64,000 nucleotides of DNA from positions 155,282 through 219,281 of the forward strand of contig JACKCR010000009.1 of assembly GCA_020633975.1 (NCBI GenBank), in the 5' to 3' direction. Origin of the DNA: Candidatus Eiseniibacteriota bacterium. Its GTDB lineage: Bacteria > Eisenbacteria > RBG-16-71-46 > CAIMUX01. Numbering within the stretch: position 1 is the first letter of the stretch; every line of letters starts with the position of its first letter. A program made the position numbers and the translations under genes. The notes under the pieces were generated by a model that was not told the origin of the DNA, made no database searches, and saw only the letters and a list, made by a program, of their open reading frames with translations. Positions 53,373 to 59,999 of the stretch are shown one piece after another.

Positions 53373-53519
53373 ATGCTGTTCATGCTCGCACTGCTGTTCA
53401 TGACTGCCTGGATACTCGGCTTGGTCACTGGATACGCGTTCGGTGGACTCCTTCACTTCCTTCTGTTCCTCGCCTTCGTGGCCATGATCGCGAGAGTCCT
53501 CCATAGAAAGACGACCTAG
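53373..53519 (+). CDS. lmo0937-family small membrane protein
   Basis: A 48-residue protein made almost wholly of two membrane helices, MLFMLALLFMTAWILGLVTG and FGGLLHFLLFLAFVAMIARV, ending HRKTT. The WILGLVTGYAFGGLLH pattern matches the small lmo0937 (DUF5670) family, seen in many phyla and often stress-linked. A GGAGGAGG-type ribosome site lies just upstream. It is followed on the same strand by a PRC-barrel gene, and a candidate sigma-54 promoter lies 80 bp upstream. Confidence 0.82.
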   Translation: MLFMLALLFMTAWILGLVTGYAFGGLLHFLLFLAFVAMIARVLHRKTT

Positions 53520-53630
53520 TGAAGCTGGAGTTCCTGTGTCGTGCGTGGGAGCCGCATCGGGCGCCCCACGAGGCACGATGCGAACTCCACGCATAGAGGC
53601 ACTCGCGTCCCCAAGGAAAGGAGACACACC

Positions 53631-53987
53631 ATGAACACCAAGAATCATCTGCTCTCTGCTGGTTCGCTCATGAGCGACAAGGTGAAGAACATGCAGGGTG
53701 ACGATCTCGGCAAGCTCGAAGAGATCATGCTCGACACCACGAACGGCAAGATCGCCTACGGCGTTCTCTCCTTCGGCGGATTCCTCGGCATGGGTGACAA
53801 GCTCTTCGCAGTGCCGTGGACCGCGCTCAGCGTCGACCGCAAGGAGAAGTGCCTGCGTCTCGACTGCGACAAGAAGGCTCTCGAGAATGCGCCGGGCTTC
53901 AACAAGGACAGCTGGCCCGACATGGCCGACCCCGCGTGGTTCGTCCCGGTCCACTCGTACTACAAGCAGCCTCAGCCGGTGATGTGA
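53631..53987 (+). CDS. PRC-barrel domain protein
   Basis: A 118-residue protein starting MNTKNHLLSAGSLMSDKVKN, with the PRC-barrel pattern DDLGKLEEIMLDTTNGKIAYG and VLSFGGFLGMGDKLFAVPWTA. This class of short PRC-barrel proteins is often induced by stress or found with CsbD-like proteins. AAAGGAG precedes the ATG. It lies 111 bp after the lmo0937-type gene and may share its promoter. Cytoplasmic by sequence. Confidence 0.88.
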   Translation: MNTKNHLLSAGSLMSDKVKNMQGDDLGKLEEIMLDTTNGKIAYGVLSFGGFLGMGDKLFAVPWTALSVDRKEKCLRLDCDKKALENAPGFNKDSWPDMADPAWFVPVHSYYKQPQPVM

Positions 53988-54151
53988 TCTCGTTCCCGGG
54001 GAATCGTCGATGCGGGCCGCACTGCGAACGTCTCGACGTTTGTGGGCGTGCGGTTCCCCGGGGTCGCGAACACATGAAGTTTCGGATCGCCGTTCTGGAC
54101 GCAAGTTCGGAGAACGATGCGCAAGTGTCGGGAGTGCCCGGCGATCCGAGT

Positions 54152-54180
54152 AGAGAGGGCGGCGGCGGGCCGCCCTCTCT
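54152..54180. terminator. Strong GC hairpin after the PRC-barrel gene
   Basis: AGAGAGGGCGGC and GCCGCCCTCTCT form a perfect 12-bp stem with loop GGCGG, 165 bp past the PRC-barrel stop and 82 bp before the ParD-like gene. There is no T-tract after it, so it is either a factor-dependent stop site or a leader hairpin for the next gene. Confidence 0.5.
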
Positions 54181-54261
54181 CAATTCCTCCCTTCGAGCGC
54201 TCGATGGAACGCAGATCATCGACCACCCGCCGACCTGTCTGCCGCGAACAAGGAGTTCGAG

Positions 54262-54531
54262 ATGACGACGATGGCACTGACGCTGCCCGACTTCGTTCTC
54301 GGTTGGATCGAAGAACAGGTGCGATGTGGTCGAGAGGTGTGCGTCTCCGACTACCTCGAGGAGTTCGCGCGTCGCGAGAGGATCCGGCGCATGCGTACCC
54401 GGATGGAGGAGCTGCTCACGAGTGGGCTCCGTCGGGAGGAGTTGGTTCAGGCGACGCCGGAGTATTGGGAGCGGAAGCGGGTGGAGTTGGCACGAGGACG
54501 AAGTACGCATCCGCCCGATCCCGTTCGATAG
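54262..54531 (+). CDS. ParD-like antitoxin, orphan
   Basis: An 89-residue ribbon-helix-helix-type protein (MALTLPDFVLGWIEEQVRCG, VSDYLEEFARRERIRRMRTR) of the ParD/CopG antitoxin class, with the C-terminal end LVQATPEYWERKRVELARG. It is clearly related to the second ParD-like protein at 63462: both start MT-M-LP and share the TPE-WE-KR motif. No toxin gene follows; the next 190 bases have no ParE-like frame. It may be a free regulator or a remnant. Confidence 0.75.
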   Translation: MTTMALTLPDFVLGWIEEQVRCGREVCVSDYLEEFARRERIRRMRTRMEELLTSGLRREELVQATPEYWERKRVELARGRSTHPPDPVR

Positions 54532-54722
54532 CGCGTCAGTTCAACCAGCCATCCAGGATGGCGAGGCGCTACTCGACGCATCGACGCATCACTTGATCCA
54601 GGTGGAAGCAGTCGAGCGCCGCGATCGTTTCGCAGATGAGGAGCGGTGTGCTCCGGTCGAACACACGGCTGGATTCGCCGCGGGCCATCACTCGAGGTCG
54701 CTCGTGGTCGCGGGGCCGGGCA

Positions 54723-56303
54723 TCAACCCCGGAAGTCGGAGAGATCGATCCCCAGCTTCTCGGTGAGCCGGTAGAGCGCGGAGCGGTGGATCCCGAGCAG
54801 TTGCGCTGCTGCCGTCACCGATCCACTCGTCTGCTTGAGTGAGTCGCGCACTAGTTCCGGTACGCTGGACATAGTGGCCACATTCACCGTCTTCGACCGA
54901 GGCTCCCACGACGAGATGAACCGCCCCTGGTTCATCGTGACGAGTCGGAAGACTTCGTTCCGCAACTCGCGCACATTCCCCGGCCAATCGTGATTCATGA
55001 GACGACGTAGCGCCTGCTTGGAGATGCCCTTGACCGAACCCAGGCCGTTCCGGCGAGCGAGGTCGATGAAGTACGGCACTAGTAGCTCGATGTCTTCTGC
55101 GTGCTCACGCAGCGCCGGAACCTCGAGCCGAATGATGTCCAGACGGAAGAGAAGATCCTGCCGGAACTGACCGTCCTGCACGAGCTGATCGATGTTTCGA
55201 TTCGTCGCCGCGATGATGCGGATGTCGACGTTCTCGATCCGATCGGAGCCAACCGGACGCACCTCGCCATTCTCGAGCATGCGAAGCAGGCGGGTTTGGA
55301 AATCCGTCGACAGCTCTCCCACCTCATCGAGAAGGAGAGTTCCGCCGTGAGCCGTGCGAGAGAGCCCCTTCCGACTTCCCGTCGCTCCCGTGTAGGCGCC
55401 ACGCACATACCCGAAGAGCTCCGAGTCGAACAGCTCTCCCGAACTCGTCCCACAGTTGAACGGCACGAACTCGGCCGCCGCGCGAGCGCTCCGCATATGG
55501 ATGCGGCGAGCGACCAGCTCCTTGCCTACACCGGTCTCTCCTAGAAGAAGGATCGGCGCATTGCTGTTCGCCGCGGCGTCGACTGTCTTCAGGAAGGCGA
55601 GGAAGTGCGGGCTGCGTCCGGCAACGAGGTCCGGTTGGCTTCCAGGGCTCGCGAAGCTGGGAGAGTCGAGTGACGAAGTTGTCGCCGCGGTGACGGCTGA
55701 GTCGTTGATGCCCGAGGCGTCGGAAACCGAAGTGGCGAGGGCCTGCGTTTGCGCCGGGCCGTCGCTCTGCGTCGTGGCATCTTGCCGACCACGTTCGTCG
55801 CGCTCGTGGGCGCGGATGTCGCGGATCGGAGTCTGATTGTGGGCGGCCTCGATGAGGCGCGCGACGCGGTGGATCTCGAACTGCTCGCCGAACTCTTCGA
55901 GAGTGGCGTGGATGGCTTCGAGTTCTTCGAGGGCCTCGGCCCAAGAGCCCTGGCAGAGGAGTGCCTGGGCGGCGACGCGGGCGGCGAAGGCGGCTTCTAG
56001 GCGGTTGCCGCGACCGGCGAAGTCGTCACGTGCTTCGACGGCAAGCTTGCGTGCGAGAGGCGCGTTGCCGAGGCCGAGTTCGGCTTCGGCGAGACGGTAC
56101 TGTGGCTCGAATTGGGCTTCGGGGTCACCGGATGCGACGCCGATTCGGTGGGCCCGGGAGAGGAGTCGACGTGCGCGGTGGAAGTTCCCTTCGGCGAGGC
56201 GGAGTTCGCCGAGGTACTCGTACGTCCCGCACGTATGGCGGGACAGCCGCTTGGTACGGCTATCGTGAAGAGCGCGAGTTAGGATTGACCTCGCCTCCAT
56301 CAT
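54723..56303 (-). CDS. Sigma-54-dependent activator (TPR-AAA+-Fis), main reading frame
   Basis: A 526-residue frame. The first 150 residues are TPR-like helices (YEYLGELRLAEGNFHRARRL), then a Ser/Thr-rich linker and a sigma-54 interaction AAA+ domain: Walker A GETGVGKELVA, the sigma-54 contact loop GAYTGATGS (GAFTGA variant), Walker B GGTLLLDEVGEL, and a Fis-type helix-turn-helix (VTAAAQLLGIHRSALYRLTEK). It needs RpoN, which is encoded at 31740. The start is in the middle of a TPR region that continues upstream in other frames, so this is probably the 3' part of a frameshifted gene; the ATG at 56303 overlaps the preceding stop. Confidence 0.82.
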   Translation of the reverse strand: MMEARSILTRALHDSRTKRLSRHTCGTYEYLGELRLAEGNFHRARRLLSRAHRIGVASGDPEAQFEPQYRLAEAELGLGNAPLARKLAVEARDDFAGRGNRLEAAFAARVAAQALLCQGSWAEALEELEAIHATLEEFGEQFEIHRVARLIEAAHNQTPIRDIRAHERDERGRQDATTQSDGPAQTQALATSVSDASGINDSAVTAATTSSLDSPSFASPGSQPDLVAGRSPHFLAFLKTVDAAANSNAPILLLGETGVGKELVARRIHMRSARAAAEFVPFNCGTSSGELFDSELFGYVRGAYTGATGSRKGLSRTAHGGTLLLDEVGELSTDFQTRLLRMLENGEVRPVGSDRIENVDIRIIAATNRNIDQLVQDGQFRQDLLFRLDIIRLEVPALREHAEDIELLVPYFIDLARRNGLGSVKGISKQALRRLMNHDWPGNVRELRNEVFRLVTMNQGRFISSWEPRSKTVNVATMSSVPELVRDSLKQTSGSVTAAAQLLGIHRSALYRLTEKLGIDLSDFRG

Positions 56304-57046
56304 AGAACCAATGCGGACTGATGCAGGCCCCCTGGCCGACCATAGACATCAACTCGCTCGTACCCGCTGCGATCTCGTGCGAGAGAGCACGTGCCTGGGT
56401 GTAGTGGGAACGAGCGGAAAGCAAGCGCCCCGTGGCTAGATAGAGACCGCCCAACTGCAGGGTCGCCCGCGCCATTTCGACAATGATGCCGGCCTCGGTC
56501 GCCATCTCCAATGCTTCGACGAAAGCACGCCTCAGCCATGGCGAAGCGCGATAGCATCCGTTGTGACGCGCCGAGGGCGTTCAGGGACTCAACCAGCCGA
56601 TGGTTCTCTCCACACGTTTCGAAGCATGCAATCGATGAACGGAATGCGCGGCTTGCTTCCTTTGTGAAGCCCAATCGGTACTCGCAGGTGCCTCGTAGAC
56701 TGAACACTAGTCCATCAAGTCTCGGGATCCCGGTCGGGGCTGCGCTCGAGATGATGTTGAGGGCCGACTCCCTTCGTCCACGGAGAAGCTCGGCCCGAGC
56801 CCGTAGGAACCGGCCAAGAGCTTGCAACGAGGAATCTGAAGTTGGCATGCCATCGAGCATTGCCTCCAGCTGATCCCAATGACCGAGTTTGCAGAGAGCG
56901 TTACCACGGATCTCAAGGTAGTCCGCCGACAGCGCAACGTCCTCGGGGAGAGAGGCTAGCTCCTTCAGGCAGTCTTCGCACCGCCCGGCGTCGAGCAGCG
57001 TTCTGGCGAGAGTAAGACTTGTGCTGGTTTCACTTGGACGCATCAT
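56300..57046 (-). pseudogene. TPR N-terminal part of the activator, frameshifted
   Basis: The frame from ATG 57046 reads as TPR repeats (LARTLLDAGRCEDCLKELASLP, FLRARAELLRGRRESALNII) up to about residue 180 (AMAEACFRRSI). After that its own frame becomes Gly/Arg/His-rich and unlike protein. The repeat pattern continues in the next frame, EALEMATEAGIIVEMARATL and YLATGRLLSARSHYTQARAL (56511-56350), and then in a third frame into the activator at 56303. Two single-base insertions, near 56515 and between 56300 and 56350, would explain this. The ATG overlaps the stop of the small exported protein gene. Confidence 0.6.
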
Positions 57047-57342
57047 TCTTTGTCCATGAAGAGGTCGAAGATGGCAACGAGATGGTGAAGGAGCTGCTCG
57101 CCCCAATCCTGGGCGCGGCTTGCGCCACTGGACGAAACCAGGTCTGTGGCGTCTGTCTCGCCATCAGCGATTTGCTGGTCTTCCCACGGCAGTTCGTCAG
57201 GAATCAGCTCCGGAGCCTGAACCGGCGGCGGCATGTACGCATCCGCTCTCGCAGAGAAGATCGTCAGTGTTCCGAAAATGAGGAAGAAAAGGACGACAGA
57301 TCTGGTTGCCCCTGACCAGATGCGGTTCCTTCGGTTTGACAT
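57043..57342 (-). CDS. Small exported protein coupled to the TPR activator
   Basis: A 99-residue protein with a basic start and a membrane/signal segment (SVVLFFLIFGTLTIFSARADA) followed by an acidic mature part (YMPPPVQAPELIPDELPWED) and a helical C-terminus ending LFMDKE. I do not recognise it. AGGGGG lies 8 nt before the ATG at 57342. The stop overlaps the ATG of the TPR frame (ATGA), so the two are coupled. A small exported protein at the head of a regulator gene could be a sensor or a secreted target, but this is only inference. Confidence 0.65.
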   Translation of the reverse strand: MSNRRNRIWSGATRSVVLFFLIFGTLTIFSARADAYMPPPVQAPELIPDELPWEDQQIADGETDATDLVSSSGASRAQDWGEQLLHHLVAIFDLFMDKE

Positions 57343-57602
57343 CCGAATACCCCCTGAAATGGCAACCCCGTCCACGAAAGTGGGAATCGATTGAGGTGCG
57401 GCTAGGGTAGTCGCCGGAAGGGTCATCTGTCAAAGAGATTAACAGGGGTCCGGAGGACTCAACCTCGCCAGAACCAAGGGGATACCCTCGGTTTGTTCGG
57501 GTCGGAAGGTGCCTTCGCAGCGTGGCGGATCGGTAGGTCGGTTTCGATGAAGGAGACCTTATGCCGCGCCACCGGTGGCGGGCCGTCGACTTGGGGATCT
57601 GG

Positions 57603-58430
57603 CTAGGCGGCTTCGCTCCTCAGCCCGACTCCTCCGCAGTGTTCCCGACACACCTCGTAGTACGTCCGGTGGACCGTCACCAGCGCCTCGCGACTGAGGC
57701 GTGCTTGAGGCTGTGGTAGGACGACGTGCTGTCCGCTCGTGGCTTGGTCGATGCGGTCACCGAGTGCGCGAGCGACGCCCTTGCCGATCACGATGGTGAA
57801 GCTCGGCGAGGCTTCGCGCACGACGTCACGGACGTGCAGATCCCAGCTCGTTTGGATCGCGAGACGTTGCTGTGCCGCACTTGGCTTTGTTCCGCCGGGT
57901 CGGTAGAGGGCGACGATGCTCGCGTCGACGAGCCAGACGCCGCGTTCGCGGAGTTCCTCGAGTAGTTGGAGTTTCCGCCTGATGCGCCTCTCGTACGTCG
58001 TGTGCGACTTCAAGACTTCGATCGGGCTCTTGGTCGACGAGGACGTGGCCAGCGGAGTTCGGCCTGCGATGTCGTTCACGGAGCTCCAGAGGAGCTTCCA
58101 GAACTGGGGTGAGCCGTTGTTCATTCGCGATCTGGAGGTGCGAGTAGGTGTGGGCATCGGGTGGCCGATGTATCTCGGCTCTCCGTATCCGAGGCAGTAG
58201 ATGAATCGTGCGAACGTGTCGGGGAGGTCACCGAATCGCGGCTCGTCGGCACCGCGCATCTCGACGAGTTCGTCCTCGTCCGTGAAGACGTGGGATTCGG
58301 CGAGGAGGAGGACGCTTGGATGCGCGGGACGCCAATGCTCTCGGTGGGCATCGACGGCTTGGACGGCGAGCCAGGAGTCGGCGTGGCCTTCCAGGATGGC
58401 GGCGACTCGATCGTAGGTGTCGCGGTTCAC
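57603..58430 (-). CDS. Uracil-DNA-glycosylase-like protein downstream of mcrBC
   Basis: A 275-residue protein starting GTG at 58430, 8 nt after AAGGAGGAGG. Parts resemble uracil-DNA glycosylases: PSVLLLAESHVFTDEDELVE near the N-terminus, FWKLLWSSVND, GVWLVDASIVALYRPGG, and SFTIVIGKGVARAL followed by VVLPQPQARLS, which sits where the family His-Pro-Ser motif would be. It has no known defence-family name to me. It lies 345 bp after mcrC on the same strand. The superfamily call is tentative; it could equally be a different alpha/beta enzyme. Confidence 0.55.
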   Translation of the reverse strand: MNRDTYDRVAAILEGHADSWLAVQAVDAHREHWRPAHPSVLLLAESHVFTDEDELVEMRGADEPRFGDLPDTFARFIYCLGYGEPRYIGHPMPTPTRTSRSRMNNGSPQFWKLLWSSVNDIAGRTPLATSSSTKSPIEVLKSHTTYERRIRRKLQLLEELRERGVWLVDASIVALYRPGGTKPSAAQQRLAIQTSWDLHVRDVVREASPSFTIVIGKGVARALGDRIDQATSGQHVVLPQPQARLSREALVTVHRTYYEVCREHCGGVGLRSEAA

Positions 58431-58775
58431 GGGTGGGGCCTCCTCCTTGTTGGTATCGACAGGGCGAGGAGGGTTGCGGCGTTTGGTCGAGGGAGGAGGC
58501 TTCGACCCCAGCCGGACATGGGCCGAACTCCTTCGCCGTTTTGCCGCGAAAGCGGAACGACCGATCGTGTCTGTACGCGGATGATCTGCGATGGCTGAGA
58601 ATGCCCCCATTTTCGACCATTGGATGGCTGAGAATGGGGGCATTTTCGTGCACTGGAGGGGGTGTCTACCGTTCAGAAACGTCAAGAGACCGGGACGGCT
58701 CGTTGGGTGTGCTTGGGAACGCACCGATACCGCGACTTCCAAGCCCGGCCCGACGGCGCCCCGACGAGAGCCGGA
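58431..58775. other. Intergenic region between mcrC and the glycosylase-like gene
   Basis: There is no supportable gene in these 345 bases. They hold the 33-bp repeat pair at 58591-58648 and, near 58440, the ribosome site of the downstream gene. Short frames such as one reading MAENAPIFDHW are repeat-derived. Confidence 0.45.
58591..58648. repeat. 33-bp direct repeats with inverted cores
   Basis: ATGGCTGAGAATGCCCCCAT begins one copy (58591-58615) and ATGGCTGAGAATGGGGGCAT the next (58624-58648), a direct repeat with 33-bp period. The cores AATGCCCCCATT (58600-58611) and AATGGGGGCATT (58633-58644) are exact reverse complements of each other, so the pair is both a direct and an inverted repeat. 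The layout recalls the repeated ends of IS21-family elements; no transposase is nearby. Confidence 0.7.
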
Positions 58776-59999
58776 TCAACCCAAGCGACCGACCCGCCCA
58801 CCCTCATCACCGACACCTTCCAACGGCAACGCCCGAAGCATCTCCCGCCCCGCCTTCTCCAGATCCCCCGACAGGTCGAACGTCAGCGTCCGGAACTCGA
58901 TCGAACCGACCGTGGTCTCGACAGGATGTTCGAGGGGGCGAGGGTAGATGAGCCCGGACTGTTTGCAGCCGAGCGACTCGGCGTAGGCGATGACCTGTTG
59001 AACGTCCTCTGACGCAGGGGCCCCCGGCTTCTTGTACTTCGTGTCGAGTACGAGTACGGGGGCGCCGAGTTCACGATCGTGGATGACTAGGTCCACGAGG
59101 AAGCGGAGCACGCCTTCCCGATCGAGACCGACCGCTTGCTGCTCTCGTAGCTCGTACCTCGAAGGCAGGTTCTGTCGTAGCCAAACAGCGACGAACTTCT
59201 CGAACAGCTTGGCCATGTCGACCAGGAACGGAAGCATCCTGCGATCGCCGAAGTCGTGCGTGGGACCAGTGTGGTCCAAGAAGAACCGACAGAGGGCGTG
59301 CATCGGTTCGTAGTCTTGGTTCAGCCGGTTGTAGGTTCGGCCTCCACAGTTCGGGCCGGTGTAGGGCACGAGTCGTGCCGCACCCTGAACACATCGAAAC
59401 GCGCGACGCACGGTGGGCGCGATCCGAGGCGAACAGATTCCGCTACGGCAGATTAGGAACAGCGTCCACGCGAGGATCTGGTTCTCCTCGAGATCGCTCG
59501 TGTGCTCTTGGTAGGCGCAGTCCAGCGTGACGTCCCAGGGTCGCCGGAGTACGCGGTCGACCTGGAGCGAGCCTCGGACGTAGGGAAGACGATCCTCTTC
59601 TGGAACGTACGAACGGTAGAGGCCGGCACGGGAGCGGTCGAGAACACGGAGAGCGAGGACGTTGGCGAGTCGCTCGTAGTACTCCTCGATACTGGTGACC
59701 GTCGTCGATCCGTCGAGGATCTCGATCTCGATGTCGTACGCGTACTCGAGCATGCGGAACAGGTTCGCGATCGGAACCTTGGGCAGTAGAGAAAGGCCGA
59801 GACCTTCTTCGATGGGAATGAACCCGACCCAACCATTGGAGGTCAGCTGCCAGCGGCCGTCCGTCTTGAAGGACGGCGTGTCGATCGAGACCTGGGACCG
59901 GTAGTTGTCGTAGAGGTACTTGCCTGCCGTCTCGGAGATCCGACCGGCGTCGACTCCGAGGGGTTGGTACTCGACCAGTTCGAGAACTTTGGTCGTCAC
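58776..59999 (-). CDS. mcrC: McrC-like subunit of a type IV restriction system
   Basis: A 407-residue protein of the McrC family. The N-terminal part (WQLTSNGWVGFIPIEEGLGL, IEEYYERLANVLALRVL) is followed by a PD-(D/E)XK nuclease core: MAKLFEKFVAVWL, FLVDLVIHDRE and VLVLDTKYKKPGAP contain the expected Asp and Asp-x-Lys residues. McrC cuts DNA when bound to the McrB motor. It overlaps mcrB by 4 bp (ATGA). Confidence 0.9.
   Translation of the reverse strand: MTTKVLELVEYQPLGVDAGRISETAGKYLYDNYRSQVSIDTPSFKTDGRWQLTSNGWVGFIPIEEGLGLSLLPKVPIANLFRMLEYAYDIEIEILDGSTTVTSIEEYYERLANVLALRVLDRSRAGLYRSYVPEEDRLPYVRGSLQVDRVLRRPWDVTLDCAYQEHTSDLEENQILAWTLFLICRSGICSPRIAPTVRRAFRCVQGAARLVPYTGPNCGGRTYNRLNQDYEPMHALCRFFLDHTGPTHDFGDRRMLPFLVDMAKLFEKFVAVWLRQNLPSRYELREQQAVGLDREGVLRFLVDLVIHDRELGAPVLVLDTKYKKPGAPASEDVQQVIAYAESLGCKQSGLIYPRPLEHPVETTVGSIEFRTLTFDLSGDLEKAGREMLRALPLEGVGDEGGRVGRLG

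Noticed and set aside
54489-54505. TGGCACG near the end of the first ParD gene as a sigma-54 promoter
   Set aside because: There is no GC at the required 12-bp distance, and it lies inside a coding region.
58591-58947. Frame starting MAENAPIFDHWMAENGGIF
   Set aside because: The repeated peptide comes from the 33-bp DNA repeat. The rest is Pro/Ser/Arg-rich and antisense to mcrC.
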